Of a stretch of 64,000 nucleotides of DNA, positions 46,099 to 58,348 are shown piece after piece. The notes under the pieces are model-generated. The model was not told the DNA's origin, ran no database searches, and saw nothing but the letters and a program-made list of their open reading frames with translations. The stretch is from Curvibacter sp. PAE-UM (GTDB taxonomy: Bacteria > Pseudomonadota > Gammaproteobacteria > Burkholderiales > Burkholderiaceae_C): assembly GCF_001432305.1 (NCBI RefSeq), contig NZ_KQ483358.1:632790-696789 (forward strand). The letters run 5' to 3'. The position numbers were made by a program, and so were the translations under genes. Position 1 is the stretch's first letter, and the number at the start of each line of letters is the position of its first letter.

Positions 46099-47634
46099 TC
46101 AGGCACCGATGACGCGGTTCTTGCCGGCACGCTTGGCCAGGTACATGGCCTGGTCGGCACGTTTGATGGCGTCAGCACCGGTTTCACCGGTGGCCAGCTG
46201 GGCCACGCCGGCACTGAAGGTGATCAGGATCTTTTCGTTGCCCGCGAGGAAAAAACGTTTGGTCAGCTCGCGCTGCAGGCGCGTCATGGCCTCCACGCCC
46301 TTGTCCAGCGGCGTGTCGGGCAGCAGCACGACGAACTCCTCGCCGCCATAACGTGCCAGCGTGTCCTGCGGGCGCATGCACTCGCGCGCCACCGTGGCCA
46401 GGTGCTTGAGCGCGGCGTCGCCGGTCTCGTGCCCCTTGCCGTCGTTGAGCTTCTTGAAGTTGTCGATGTCCAGCAAGGCCACCGACAGGATGGTGTCCTT
46501 GCGGCGCACGCCGGACACCTCGCGGTTCATGGCCTCGTCCAGGCCCTGGCGGTTGAGCGCGCCGGTCAGGCTGTCGTGGCGCGCCTGCGCGCTGACACGG
46601 TCGAGTTCGCGGTGCAGCTTGACCATCTCGGCTTCGGTAGCCTGCGCCTTCTCGCGCATGGCACGCAGCTCGTCGCGCGCGCTGGTCGACTCGCTGGTCA
46701 TGTGCCGCGTGGCGCTGATGACCTCCTTGAGCACGGGCGCGATCTCCTCGATCTTCTTGGCCTGCTCAATCTGGCGCATGCTCTCTTCCATCTTGCCCTG
46801 GTAGGCACCGCTGGTCTCGCTCATCTGCGACAGCCGGCTGATGAAGGTGGCCAGCATCTGGCGCAGTTCTTCCTGGGCCTCCTGCGCCCGCCCCTTGGCT
46901 TCGGTCTGCTTGAAGAGCACATCCTTGAGGCGGCGCTCCACGTCGTCCAGGCGGCGCAAGGTCAGCGGCGGCTGGGCCGCCTCCTTGAGCGCATCGGTCT
47001 GGCCCTTGAGCCAGTTGTCGTCCGGGCTGAGCTCGCCGATGTTGTCGATGATGAGCTGCAGCAACTTGAGCAGGGTCAGGTGGATCTCGGCCTGGTCTTC
47101 GGCCGCAAAGGACAGGCGATGGCTGAAGTCGGCCAGCTGGGTCTTGACCTTGTAGGCCTCGGCCGCCGGATCGCGCAGGGCCTGGATGAGCTGCTGCATC
47201 TGCTCCTGGAAGCGGGCATCGTCCGTGCCCAGGGCGGGCTTGGCGTATTCGATCAGGCGTGCAATCTGCTCGAAGAATTCGGGCGTCAGTGCCGGTGCCG
47301 CGGTGGGCGTGGGCGCCAGCGGTGCCGGGGCCGAATCGCCGCTGCCCGGCATGGCAAACCCGCTGTAGGCCACCAGCGCATTCTGCACGCCCAGCCAGTT
47401 GCGCTGCCCGATCGCGTACTCCAGCAGGCTGCGCTGCTTTTCCTGCCCCGGGTTGCGCGCCGGCAGCGCCTGGGCAATCTGCCGCAGGGGTTCTTCCGGG
47501 AAGGGCTGCACGTTCGGCATGCCCGCAATTTCGTTGTAGATCGCCTGGTAATTGACCGGCGTGGGCGCCAGCTGGCGCGCCGTGATCTGCTTGAGCGCCT
47601 CGCGCGCGATCTCGAAAGGTTTTTTATCACTCAT
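46099..47634 (-). CDS. Cytoplasmic diguanylate cyclase with helical N-terminal region
   Basis: A protein of 511 residues. The N-terminal half has no membrane segment and is rich in charged helices and coiled coils (about residues 210-340). The C-terminal GGDEF domain is complete: HDSLTGALNRQGLDE, LLDIDNFKKLND, then RYGGEEF near 428. An RxxD inhibitory site (RPQD) lies five residues before GGEEF, so product inhibition is expected. It should make c-di-GMP from GTP. The start is MSDKKPFE; MAHP four codons earlier is possible. Confidence 0.9.
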   Translation of the reverse strand: MSDKKPFEIAREALKQITARQLAPTPVNYQAIYNEIAGMPNVQPFPEEPLRQIAQALPARNPGQEKQRSLLEYAIGQRNWLGVQNALVAYSGFAMPGSGDSAPAPLAPTPTAAPALTPEFFEQIARLIEYAKPALGTDDARFQEQMQQLIQALRDPAAEAYKVKTQLADFSHRLSFAAEDQAEIHLTLLKLLQLIIDNIGELSPDDNWLKGQTDALKEAAQPPLTLRRLDDVERRLKDVLFKQTEAKGRAQEAQEELRQMLATFISRLSQMSETSGAYQGKMEESMRQIEQAKKIEEIAPVLKEVISATRHMTSESTSARDELRAMREKAQATEAEMVKLHRELDRVSAQARHDSLTGALNRQGLDEAMNREVSGVRRKDTILSVALLDIDNFKKLNDGKGHETGDAALKHLATVARECMRPQDTLARYGGEEFVVLLPDTPLDKGVEAMTRLQRELTKRFFLAGNEKILITFSAGVAQLATGETGADAIKRADQAMYLAKRAGKNRVIGA

Positions 47635-47684
47635 GGGATGAGCCATTCAGCAGGCATCGCCTGATTATGCGGTCAGGCACCATC

Positions 47685-48296
47685 CTATACCCGGGCATGC
47701 CGCGACAGGAGGGCCGAAACGCCCTGGCGCTGGCACTGCTGCAGGGCCATCAGCAGATCATGGTCGACGGCCGCGACTTCGTGGCGACGCTGCAGGTCCT
47801 GCTGGATCTGGAGCAGCAACTCGGCCGCCATTTCAGCGTCCGCCAGCGCCCGGTGGGCCGCACCCGTGCGCGGCAGGCGGTGGTAATCCACCAGTGTGCC
47901 CAGCTTGTGGTTCGGCGCCTGGGGATAGAGCCGGCGCGACAGCAGCATGGTGCAGGCAAACGGCTGCCGGGCCGGCAAGCCCAGGCGGAACAACTCGCCC
48001 ATCCAGAACTTGCGGTCGAAGGAGGCGTTGTGGGCCACCATGGGGGCGTCGCCCACGAAGTTACTGGCCTTGCGCATCACCTCGCTGGCGTCGGGTGCGG
48101 CTTGCACCATGGCATTGCTGATGCCGGTGAGCTGGGTGATAAAGGCGGGAATGTGGGCGCCAGCATTCATCAGGCTCTGAAAGCGGTCGACGATGCGCCC
48201 TTGTTCCACCAGCACGATGGCCACTTCCGTGGCGCGGGCGCCCTGTTCGGGTGAAATACCCGTGGTCTCGAAGTCGATGACGGCGACAGGCTTCAT
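47685..48296 (-). CDS. DEDDh 3'-5' exonuclease (DnaQ/PolC epsilon-like)
   Basis: A 203-residue nuclease of the DnaQ superfamily. Exo I VIDFETTG gives the first Asp/Glu pair, Exo II is in VAHNASFDRKFW and Exo III is HRALADAEM with the DEDDh histidine. Sequence outside the motifs does not show a polymerase-binding tail, so a role in repair or RNA/DNA turnover is as likely as proofreading. It lies 33 bp downstream of gyrB on the same strand. Confidence 0.87.
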   Translation of the reverse strand: MKPVAVIDFETTGISPEQGARATEVAIVLVEQGRIVDRFQSLMNAGAHIPAFITQLTGISNAMVQAAPDASEVMRKASNFVGDAPMVAHNASFDRKFWMGELFRLGLPARQPFACTMLLSRRLYPQAPNHKLGTLVDYHRLPRTGAAHRALADAEMAAELLLQIQQDLQRRHEVAAVDHDLLMALQQCQRQGVSALLSRHARV

Positions 48297-48329
48297 GCCG
48301 GTGACAAGCCTGCGCCGCCTTGTCGGATC

Positions 48330-50915
<2,586 letters not shown>

Positions 50916-51001
50916 TTACTTCTCAACACTATTCAAACACTTGAATGAACAGACCCGCCATGAACCAGACGTTCATCGCGGGTCATGATCTTGCGCTCCT
51001 G

Positions 51002-52108
51002 TCAGATACGCATGGGCATCACGACATACTTGAAGCTATGGTTGTCGGGAATCGTGATCAGGGCTGAGCTGTTCGAGTCAGAGAGCTCCACCTTGACCAT
51101 GTCCTGTTCCATGTTCGTCAGAACATCGATCAGGTAGGTCACGTTGAAGCCGATCTCGATGCTGTCGCCGCTGTAGTCGATGTCCAGTTCGTCCACCGCT
51201 TCTTCCTGCTCGGCATTGTTGGATGCCACACGCAGGGTGCCGGGATCAATGTTCAGGCGCACACCCTTGAACTTGTCGCTGGTCAGGATGGCCGTGCGCT
51301 GCAGGCTCGCCAGCAGGGGCTGACGGCCCAGGACGATGGCGTTCTTGTGGTTCTTCGGAATCACGCGGTTGTAATCCGGGAACTTGCCCTCGACCAGCTT
51401 GGTCACGAACTCCATGCCACCAAAGCTGAACTTGGCCTGGTTGCTGGCGAACTGCATCTCGATCGCGCCCTCGGTATCGCTCAACAGGCGCTGCATTTCC
51501 AACACCGTCTTGCGCGGCAGGATGACTTCCTGCTTGGGCACTTCCACATCCAGTGTCGCCGAAGCAAAGGCCAGGCGGTGACCATCCGTTGCCACCAGGC
51601 TCAGTTGCTTGCCTTCTGCCACGAAGAGGATGCCGTTGAGGTAGTAGCGGATGTCATGCACCGCCATCGAAAACGAGACCTGGCTCAGCAATTCCTTGAG
51701 CGTCTTCTGCGGCACGCTGAAGACGGGACCGAAATTGGCGGCTTCCTGCACCAGCGGGAAATCCTCGGCCGGCAGGGTCTGCAACGTGAACTTGCTCTTG
51801 CCACCCTTGAGGATGAGCTTGTTCTGGCTGGATTCCAGCGAAACGGTCTGGTCGGCCGGCATGGTGCGCAGGATGTCGATCAGCTTGCGCGCACCGACCG
51901 TGGTCGTGAAATTGCCAGCATCCCCATCGAGCTCGGCCGTGGTCCGGATCTGGATTTCCAGATCACTGGTCGTGAACTGCAAGGCGCTGCCGGTCTTGCG
52001 GATCATCACGTTGGCCAGGATGGGCAGGGTATGGCGACGTTCCACGATGCCCGAAACGGACTGGAAAACGGAGAGTACTTTGTCTTGTGTTGCCTTCAGG
52101 ACGATCAT
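51002..52108 (-). CDS. dnaN: DNA polymerase III beta subunit (sliding clamp)
   Basis: Ring-shaped processivity clamp of 368 residues with three repeated domains. The start LKATQDKVLSVFQSVSGIVE and the end NHSFKYVVMPMRI are typical. GAAGAGG precedes the ATG. It lies downstream of dnaA across a 258-bp AT-rich gap that holds two DnaA-box-like sites. Confidence 0.98.
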   Translation of the reverse strand: MIVLKATQDKVLSVFQSVSGIVERRHTLPILANVMIRKTGSALQFTTSDLEIQIRTTAELDGDAGNFTTTVGARKLIDILRTMPADQTVSLESSQNKLILKGGKSKFTLQTLPAEDFPLVQEAANFGPVFSVPQKTLKELLSQVSFSMAVHDIRYYLNGILFVAEGKQLSLVATDGHRLAFASATLDVEVPKQEVILPRKTVLEMQRLLSDTEGAIEMQFASNQAKFSFGGMEFVTKLVEGKFPDYNRVIPKNHKNAIVLGRQPLLASLQRTAILTSDKFKGVRLNIDPGTLRVASNNAEQEEAVDELDIDYSGDSIEIGFNVTYLIDVLTNMEQDMVKVELSDSNSSALITIPDNHSFKYVVMPMRI

Positions 52109-52171
52109 GTCAACCTCTTCTTTGATTTCTTTAATTCAAATTAGTAGTAGTAGATAGAGCGGGCTGCTTTC

Positions 52172-52180
52172 TGTGGATAG
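52172..52180 (-). other. DnaA-box-like site (dnaN upstream region)
   Basis: tgtggatag on +, one mismatch from the DnaA box (ttatccaca on the other strand). Confidence 0.5.
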
Positions 52181-52289
52181 CATCATTTTCCCTTTTTTTA
52201 TCAACGACTTGTCTGTCGTCCAACCATGTGTGTAGTCGTCGGGTTTGATCCGGCGCGAGACTGCATAACTTGGCAGAACTGCTTTCCTC

Positions 52290-52298
52290 TGTGGATAA
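52290..52298 (-). other. DnaA box (dnaA-dnaN gap)
   Basis: tgtggataa on +, an exact complement of the ttatccaca DnaA box. Confidence 0.75.
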
Positions 52299-52366
52299 CT
52301 CATGACTTGTGCCAGAACTATCCCCAGGGTTTCAGGTCGCTTTTTTTGATGGGGTGATGACTCCTT

Positions 52367-53779
52367 CTATCCCTTGAGGGTCTGTTCAAGCACGTGCAAT
52401 TGCTGGTTCAGTTCGGTCAGCTGCTGGCGTTCACCGGATATCTTGCGGACCGCGTGCAACACGGTGGTGTGATCGCGACCACCAAACAGCTCGCCGATCT
52501 CGGGCAGGCTCTTCTGCGTCAGTTCCTTGGCCAGGTACATGGCAATCTGGCGTGGGCGGGCAATGCTGGCCGGCCGCTTCTTGGAATACATGTCGGCGAC
52601 CTTGATCTTGTAGTAGTCGGCCACCGTTTTCTGGATGTTTTCCACGGAAATCTGCCGGTTCTGGATGGACAGCAGGTCGCGCAGGGCCTCACGTGCCAGC
52701 TGGATGGAGATTTCCTTCTGGTTGAAGCGTGAATAGGCCAGGATCTTGCGCAGGGCGCCTTCGAGCTCACGCACGTTGGATCGCACGTTCTTGGCAACGA
52801 AGAAGGCCACTTCCTCGGGCATCTCGGTACCTTCGCTCAGGGACTTGTTGATCAGGATCGCCACGCGCATTTCCAGTTCCGGTGGCTCGATGGCTACCGT
52901 CAGGCCGGAATCGAAGCGCGAGACCAGACGTTCGTGGATGTCCAGCAAGCCCTTGGGATAGGTGTCACTGGTCATCACGATATGGGATTTTTTGGCCAGC
53001 AAGGCCTCGAAGGCGTTGAAGAACTCCTCCTGTGTGCGGTCCTTGTTGGCAAAGAACTGCACATCGTCGATCAGCAGCAGGTCCAGGGAGTGGTACTTGT
53101 CCTTGAACTCGTCAAAAGTCTTGCGCTGGTAGGCCTTAACCACATCGGAAACGAATTGTTCCGCATGGATGTAGAGAACTTTGGCGTTGGGACGCTCGGC
53201 CAGCAAGCGGTTACCCACAGCATGCATCAGGTGGGTCTTGCCCAGGCCGACACCGCCGTAGATGAACAGGGGGTTGTAAAGCTGGCCCGGTGAACTGGCC
53301 ACGTGCATGGCGGCAGCCCGGGCCATGCGGTTGGCCGTGCCTTCCACCAGGGTGTCGAAAGTCAGGGCGGTGTTGAGACGTGTCCGGTTCGCCGGATTGA
53401 TGCGCTCCAGCCCCGCCGCATAGGACTCTTCCGCTGGCAGGGCCTCGGTTTCGATAACCGTTTCCTTAACCCTGGGATTGTTTTCCCTGGGGGTAAGTGC
53501 CAACTCAAGATGCATGGGCTGGCCATAGACTTTTTCCAGCAGCGCAGCGATCCGGCTGCTGTATTGGGCTCGGATCCAGTCCAGTTTGAAGCGGTTGACG
53601 ACAAAAAGGGTGACGCGGGAGAAATCCTCAGCGACCTGGGCCGTCAGGGGCTTGATCCAGGTGTTGAACTGCTGTTCGGGGAGTTCCTGAGCCAGTTGGT
53701 CGACGCAAGTCTGCCACAAGCTATGCCCGGCTTCCTGGCCTATGCTCACGGCCTGACTGTTGAGTTGTCCCTCGCTCAT
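52367..53779 (-). CDS. dnaA: Chromosomal replication initiator DnaA
   Basis: A 470-residue AAA+ initiator binding DnaA boxes and opening the origin. Domain I ([19 protein letters not shown]) and a linker precede Walker [18 protein letters not shown] near residue 170 and Walker [11 protein letters not shown]. The C-terminal DNA-binding signature [20 protein letters not shown] and [11 protein letters not shown] are present. Its promoter carries a DnaA box over the -35, implying autoregulation. Confidence 0.99.
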   Translation of the reverse strand: MSEGQLNSQAVSIGQEAGHSLWQTCVDQLAQELPEQQFNTWIKPLTAQVAEDFSRVTLFVVNRFKLDWIRAQYSSRIAALLEKVYGQPMHLELALTPRENNPRVKETVIETEALPAEESYAAGLERINPANRTRLNTALTFDTLVEGTANRMARAAAMHVASSPGQLYNPLFIYGGVGLGKTHLMHAVGNRLLAERPNAKVLYIHAEQFVSDVVKAYQRKTFDEFKDKYHSLDLLLIDDVQFFANKDRTQEEFFNAFEALLAKKSHIVMTSDTYPKGLLDIHERLVSRFDSGLTVAIEPPELEMRVAILINKSLSEGTEMPEEVAFFVAKNVRSNVRELEGALRKILAYSRFNQKEISIQLAREALRDLLSIQNRQISVENIQKTVADYYKIKVADMYSKKRPASIARPRQIAMYLAKELTQKSLPEIGELFGGRDHTTVLHAVRKISGERQQLTELNQQLHVLEQTLKG

Positions 53780-53792
53780 GCGTGCTAATTAT

Positions 53793-53801
53793 TGTGGATA
53801 T
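53793..53801 (-). other. DnaA-box-like site in the dnaA leader
   Basis: tgtggatat on +, one mismatch from the consensus, 14 bp before the dnaA start. Confidence 0.55.
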
Positions 53802-53822
53802 TTATGCCGGATGGTGCGCCAG

Positions 53823-53851
53823 ATTGTAAATTATCAAGAATTTATCCACAA
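53823..53851 (-). promoter_or_regulatory. dnaA promoter with overlapping DnaA box
   Basis: Minus-strand -35 ttgtgg (53851-53846) and -10 tacaat (53828-53823) with a 17-bp spacer. The exact DnaA box ttatccaca at 53842-53850 covers the -35. Confidence 0.65.
53842..53850 (+). other. DnaA box (exact consensus) in oriC region
   Basis: ttatccaca, a perfect 9-mer DnaA box in the dnaA-rpmH gap. Confidence 0.85.
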
Positions 53852-53907
53852 GGGGTGAGGGTCCCGCCGCGCCCTCAAGTGCTGCACGCACTTGGAAAGC
53901 CAAGGCA

Positions 53908-53936
53908 TTGCCAGCATTGGAAATTTTTGCGATAAT
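53908..53936 (+). promoter_or_regulatory. rpmH operon promoter
   Basis: -35 ttgcca (53908-53913), 17-bp spacer, -10 gataat (53931-53936), close to sigma70 consensus. It would give a leader of about 150 bases before rpmH. Confidence 0.7.
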
Positions 53937-54096
53937 CTATGGTTTTCCCGAAGCCTGTGATGTGCCCGGAAAGCGCCGCAAGGTGCCAACCAAGGCCACA
54001 GAAGTGCGAACGGGACATTTCATGGGCTGTGCCGCCAGTGATGGACGGTGCGGTTGCATGGCAGAAAAACTCCACGCTTATCACTAGGATTTCGAG

Positions 54097-54231
54097 ATGA
54101 AACGTACTTACCAGCCCTCCAAGATCCGCCGTGCGCGTACCCATGGTTTCCTGGTCCGCATGAAGACCCGTGGTGGCCGCGCCGTGATCAACGCGCGTCG
54201 TGCCAAGGGCCGCAAGCGCCTGGCTGTCTAA
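54097..54231 (+). CDS. rpmH: 50S ribosomal protein L34
   Basis: The smallest gene in the operon, 44 residues, Arg/Lys-rich: [18 protein letters not shown] at the start and [10 protein letters not shown] at the end, exactly the L34 pattern. It is a component of the large ribosomal subunit. First gene of rpmH-rnpA-yidD-yidC. Confidence 0.98.
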   Translation: MKRTYQPSKIRRARTHGFLVRMKTRGGRAVINARRAKGRKRLAV

Positions 54232-54288
54232 GCCGGACCGCTCTGCCAGAGCCCTGTACCGGTTTTGCGCAGTGCACTTCAGCGCACC

Positions 54289-54699
54289 ATGCAGGCGCGG
54301 CGGCTGAAGACCCGGGAACAGTTTCAGGCCGTACTGGCGTGTGCACCCTTTGCCCGGACGGAACATTTTGTCATGCATCGCATGGTCCTGGAGGTCTCAG
54401 GCACGCAAGTCGTGCCCCAGACCTCCTTTGCCGTTGATGGCCTCTGGATCGGTGCCATGGTCCCCAAGCGCTGGGCACGTCGCGCCGTGACGCGCAACCT
54501 GATCAAACGACAGGTTTATAGCCTCGCGGCGCAGCACGAAACAATGCTGCCTGCGGCTGCGTACCTGGTGCGACTGCGCGGTACTTTCGATCGCATGCAG
54601 TTCAAAAGCGCAACGTCCGATGCACTGCATGCAGCCGTTCGTGGCGAAATCGAACAATTGTTCAGCAAGGCCCAGCAGCCTGCAAAGGCTGCGGCATGA
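54289..54699 (+). CDS. rnpA: Ribonuclease P protein component
   Basis: The protein part of RNase P, which trims the 5' end of pre-tRNA together with RnpB RNA. The 136-residue product has the basic RNA-binding signature RWARRAVTRNLIKRQVY. ATG at 54289 (MQARRLKTREQFQ) puts the conserved LKTR..F near the N-terminus as in the family; an in-frame TTG at 54265 would add eight residues. It overlaps yidD by 4 bp. Confidence 0.95.
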   Translation: MQARRLKTREQFQAVLACAPFARTEHFVMHRMVLEVSGTQVVPQTSFAVDGLWIGAMVPKRWARRAVTRNLIKRQVYSLAAQHETMLPAAAYLVRLRGTFDRMQFKSATSDALHAAVRGEIEQLFSKAQQPAKAAA

Positions 54700-54968
54700 T
54701 CCGGCATCTGCTCATCGGACTGGTCAAGGGCTATCGTTTCTTTCTGAGCCCTTGGCTGGGTTCGGCCTGCCGCTTCGAGCCGACCTGCTCGCTTTATGCG
54801 CTGGATGCCTTGCGCCAGCATGGTGCGCTGGCAGGCAGCTACCTCACCGTGGGCCGATTGCTACGCTGCCATCCCTGGTGCGCCGGCGGGCACGAGCCCG
54901 TACCCTCGAAAAAACCCCGCCTCTTCACCGGCCTGCTTTCCTCCTCTTCTGAAAAGAACATTTCATGA
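54696..54968 (+). CDS. yidD: Membrane protein insertion efficiency factor YidD
   Basis: A 90-residue membrane-associated protein with the family pattern SACRFEPTCSLYALDAL and RCHPWCAGGHEPVP. It assists YidC-dependent insertion. It overlaps rnpA by 4 bp and yidC by 4 bp, so the three genes are translationally coupled. Confidence 0.95.
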   Translation: MIRHLLIGLVKGYRFFLSPWLGSACRFEPTCSLYALDALRQHGALAGSYLTVGRLLRCHPWCAGGHEPVPSKKPRLFTGLLSSSSEKNIS

Positions 54969-56665
54969 ACGATATTCGCCGCACCATCCTGTGGGTGATT
55001 TTTGGTTTTTCCCTGGTTCTGCTGTGGGACCAGTGGCAGATCCACAATGGCCGATCTGCAACCTTCTTCCCGTCGCCGACGGCGAAGACGGCGGTAGCCC
55101 CGGTAGCGGCGGCATCCTCGCCAGTGGCCGTTCCCGTGGCTGCGACCGTACTGCCCGCAGGCAACAGCAGTGACCGCATCGCCAAAACCGAAGCGCAGGC
55201 GCCCGTCGCGCGCGAACGGGTGGTGGTGAGCTCCGATGTGCTGAAGCTGACCTTCGATACCGAAGGGGGTTCGCTGGTCCGCTCCGAGTTCTTGAAACAT
55301 CGCGACCAGAAAAACGCCGAACTCCATGTCGTGCTGTTCGACGAGAGCAAGGATCGTGTCTATCTGTCCCAGTCCGGATTGATCGCTGGCGCTGCCGGTG
55401 GCAGTCTCCCGACGCACAAGACGCCCATGAAGCTGGTTTCCGGCGAACGCGAACTCAAGGACAGTGCTGAAGAACTGCAGCTGAAGTTCGAGTCGGCTGA
55501 AATCGGCGGCGTCAAACTCGTCAAGACCTACACGCTCAAGCGCGGCAGCTATGCCCTGGACGTGAAGCACGAGGTGCAGAACGTGGGCACGACGCCGCTG
55601 ACGCCCCAGCTCTACCTGCAGCTGGTGCGTGACGGCAACAAGCTGGCCGGCGAGTCGTCCTTCTATTCGACATTCACCGGCCCGGCCATCTACACCGAGG
55701 CGAAGAAATACCAGAAGGTCGAGTTCAGCGACATCGAGAAGAACAAGGCCGAGTTCGAGAAACAGTCCTCCAACGGCTACGTGGCCATGGTCCAGCACTA
55801 TTTCGCCAGCGCCTGGCTGCTCGGCGAGGGCGTGCCGCGAGAAATCTTCGCCCGCAAGGTCGATAGCAACCTGTATGCGGTCGGCATGATCGCCCCGCTG
55901 GAGACGATCGCACCGGCGACGAGCCGCACCGTGGAAGCGCGCCTGTTCGTCGGCCCGCAGGAAGAAAAGAGGCTGGAAGCCATCGCCCCCGGCCTGGAAC
56001 TGGTCAAGGACTACGGCTGGTTGACCATCCTGGCCAAGCCCCTGTACTGGCTGCTGGACCAGCTCTACAGCCTGCTGCACAACTGGGGCTGGTCCATCGT
56101 CGCCCTGGTGGTGCTGCTCAAGATCGCCTTCTACTGGCTCAATGCCAAGGCCTACGCCAGCATGGCCAAGATGAAAGCCATCACGCCGCGTATCACCGAA
56201 CTGCGTGAGCGCATGAAGGACAAGCCTCAGCAGATGCAGCAGGAGATGATGCGTGTCTACCGTGAGGAGAAGGTCAATCCCATGGGCGGCTGCCTGCCCA
56301 TCATGATCCAGATCCCGGTGTTCATCGCACTCTACTGGGTGCTGCTGTCCAGCGTGGAAATGCGCAATGCGCCCTGGATCCTGTGGATCAAGGACCTCTC
56401 GGCCGAGGATCCCTATTACATTCTTCCCCTGCTCATGACAGCCACGACCATGCTGCAGACGGCCCTGAACCCGGCGCCGCCGGATCCCTTGCAGGCCAAG
56501 ATGATGTGGTTCATGCCGCTGATCTTCAGTGTGATGTTCTTCTTCTTCCCGTCCGGCCTGGTGCTGTACTGGCTGACCAACAATATCCTGTCGATCGCGC
56601 AACAGTGGGTGATCAACACCCGCATGGGCGTTCCGCCGCAGTTCAATTTGCCGAAATTCAAGTAA
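54965..56665 (+). CDS. yidC: Membrane protein insertase YidC
   Basis: A 566-residue inner-membrane insertase, Gram-negative long form. A first helix (ILWVIFGFSLVLLWDQW) precedes a large periplasmic beta domain to about residue 355. The conserved core helices follow, including GWSIVALVVLLKIAFYWL and GGCLPIMIQIPVFIALYWVL. It inserts membrane proteins alone or with SecYEG. A terminator-like hairpin follows. Confidence 0.98.
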   Translation: MNDIRRTILWVIFGFSLVLLWDQWQIHNGRSATFFPSPTAKTAVAPVAAASSPVAVPVAATVLPAGNSSDRIAKTEAQAPVARERVVVSSDVLKLTFDTEGGSLVRSEFLKHRDQKNAELHVVLFDESKDRVYLSQSGLIAGAAGGSLPTHKTPMKLVSGERELKDSAEELQLKFESAEIGGVKLVKTYTLKRGSYALDVKHEVQNVGTTPLTPQLYLQLVRDGNKLAGESSFYSTFTGPAIYTEAKKYQKVEFSDIEKNKAEFEKQSSNGYVAMVQHYFASAWLLGEGVPREIFARKVDSNLYAVGMIAPLETIAPATSRTVEARLFVGPQEEKRLEAIAPGLELVKDYGWLTILAKPLYWLLDQLYSLLHNWGWSIVALVVLLKIAFYWLNAKAYASMAKMKAITPRITELRERMKDKPQQMQQEMMRVYREEKVNPMGGCLPIMIQIPVFIALYWVLLSSVEMRNAPWILWIKDLSAEDPYYILPLLMTATTMLQTALNPAPPDPLQAKMMWFMPLIFSVMFFFFPSGLVLYWLTNNILSIAQQWVINTRMGVPPQFNLPKFK

Positions 56666-56677
56666 GCAGACGCACAG

Positions 56678-56698
56678 GGGCCGCGCAAGCGGCCCTTT
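56678..56698 (+). terminator. Probable intrinsic terminator after yidC
   Basis: Stem gggccgc / gcggccc closed by a GCAA tetraloop (56678-56695), followed by TTT and a T/C-rich stretch. It lies between yidC and mnmE. Confidence 0.65.
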
Positions 56699-56733
56699 CA
56701 CTTTCAGGCCTCAACGCTACAAAATAGCGCACC

Positions 56734-58134
56734 ATGCTGGCACGTCAACAGGAACCCATCGTCGCCATCGCCACCGCCCCCGGACGGGGTGCCGTGGGCA
56801 TCGTGCGCGTGAGCGGTCGTGGGCTCGGGGCCTTCGTCGAGGCCTTGTGTGGCCGCGCCCTGCAGGCGCGTCATGCCACCTACCTGCCCCTGCGGGATGC
56901 GGCCGGCGAAGCGCTGGACCACGGCCTGGCCATTCATTTCCCGGCGCCGCACTCCTACACCGGTGAAGACGTGCTGGAACTGCAGGTCCATGGTGGCCAG
57001 GTGGTCTTGCAACTCTTGTTGGCGCGTTGCCTGGAGGTGGGCCAGCAGCTGGATGAGCGCACCGGACAAGCCTGTTTGCCGGGTTTGCGCTTCGCGCAGC
57101 CAGGTGAATTCACCGAACGCGCCTTCCTCAACGACAAGATCGACCTGACCCAGGCCGAGGCCATCGCCGACCTGATCGACGCCAGTACCGAAGCCGCGGC
57201 GCGCAGTGCCAGCCGCTCGCTCGATGGCGCCTTTTCACGCGAGATCGGGGTGCTGCGCGAAGCGCTGATCCAGCTGCGCATGCTGGTGGAAGCCACGCTC
57301 GACTTCCCGGAAGAAGAGATCGATTTCCTGAAGAAGGCCGATGCCCGGGGACAATTGCTGCGTCTGCAGGACCGGCTCGCCACCGTGCTTGAGCACGCAC
57401 GCCAGGGCAGTCTGTTGCGCGAGGGCATCAAGGTGGTGATTGCCGGGCAGCCCAATGCCGGCAAGAGCTCCCTGCTCAATGCGCTGGCCGGAGCCGAGCT
57501 GGCCATCGTGACGGCCATCCCCGGCACAACGCGCGACAAGGTGCAGCAGACCATCCAGATCGAAGGTGTTCCCCTGCACGTGATCGACACCGCAGGCCTG
57601 CGCGAGAGCAGCGACGAGGTGGAGCGGATCGGCATCGCCCGTGCCTGGGCTGAGATCGAAGCGGCCGATGCCGTGCTTTTCCTGCATGACCTCACGCGCC
57701 AGGCCTTGCCTGAATATTGCCAGGCGGACGAGGACATTGCCCGCACGTTGAAGCAGCGTCTGCCAACACGTGTACCGGTGCTGGATGTCTGGAACAAGGC
57801 CGACGCGGCGGCAGCACCGTTGGAGGGCCTGAGCCTTTCGGCCAAGACGGGTGCCGGCCTGGAGACCTTGCGTCGCCGCTTGCTCGAAACCGTGGGTTGG
57901 CAGGCGGCACCCGAGGGTGTCTACATTGCACGTGAACGCCATGTGCATGCGCTGCGGCAGGTCCAGGCGCATCTGGAAACAGCGGTGGCACACCTGGCGA
58001 CGCAGGCCCATGCGCTGGACTTGCTGGCCGAGGAGCTGCGCCTGGCGCAGAACGCGCTCAATGAGATCACGGGCGAGTTCACCTCAGATGACCTGCTGGG
58101 TGTCATCTTTTCCCGTTTCTGTATCGGCAAATAA
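56734..58134 (+). CDS. mnmE: tRNA modification GTPase MnmE (TrmE)
   Basis: A 466-residue GTPase that partners MnmG in U34 tRNA modification. The N-terminal folate-binding domain begins [21 protein letters not shown]. The inserted G domain has [16 protein letters not shown] near 238, TTRDK and DTAGLR. The C-terminus is the canonical FCIGK with its catalytic Cys. It is separated from yidC by a terminator and from mnmG by the origin region. Confidence 0.98.
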   Translation: MLARQQEPIVAIATAPGRGAVGIVRVSGRGLGAFVEALCGRALQARHATYLPLRDAAGEALDHGLAIHFPAPHSYTGEDVLELQVHGGQVVLQLLLARCLEVGQQLDERTGQACLPGLRFAQPGEFTERAFLNDKIDLTQAEAIADLIDASTEAAARSASRSLDGAFSREIGVLREALIQLRMLVEATLDFPEEEIDFLKKADARGQLLRLQDRLATVLEHARQGSLLREGIKVVIAGQPNAGKSSLLNALAGAELAIVTAIPGTTRDKVQQTIQIEGVPLHVIDTAGLRESSDEVERIGIARAWAEIEAADAVLFLHDLTRQALPEYCQADEDIARTLKQRLPTRVPVLDVWNKADAAAAPLEGLSLSAKTGAGLETLRRRLLETVGWQAAPEGVYIARERHVHALRQVQAHLETAVAHLATQAHALDLLAEELRLAQNALNEITGEFTSDDLLGVIFSRFCIGK

Positions 58135-58348
58135 CGCCCCGGGAGATCTTGCGGGCTTGTTGTATCGCCGTTGTCAAGGCAGCGAAATGGGCGTACCGTG
58201 TCTTGCAACAGGCTAAATCGAGAGGCCGGGCCTGGAAACAATTTCTTACGCTGGGCGGGCAAGCACGCTCCGCCATTTAGGAAGAAAATGCAGGCTGCAG
58301 GCAAATCGTCTGCCCCCTGTTGTGCAAGTAGCGCCATCGGAATCAAAA

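Larger units (their letters stand above)
53780..54096. other. oriC: Probable chromosomal origin region (oriC) between dnaA and rpmH
   Basis: A 317-bp gap between divergent dnaA and rpmH, with no gene seen. It contains an exact DnaA box (53842-53850), a one-mismatch box (53793-53801), an AT-rich segment at about 53820-53848 that could unwind, and divergent sigma70-like promoters. This placement is the usual one for betaproteobacterial origins. Only two good boxes are seen by eye; weaker boxes may exist, and the dnaA-dnaN gap could also take part. Confidence 0.7.

Noticed and set aside
54839-56701. A 620-codon minus-strand frame opposite yidC
   Set aside because: Antisense shadow of yidC, which has all family features.
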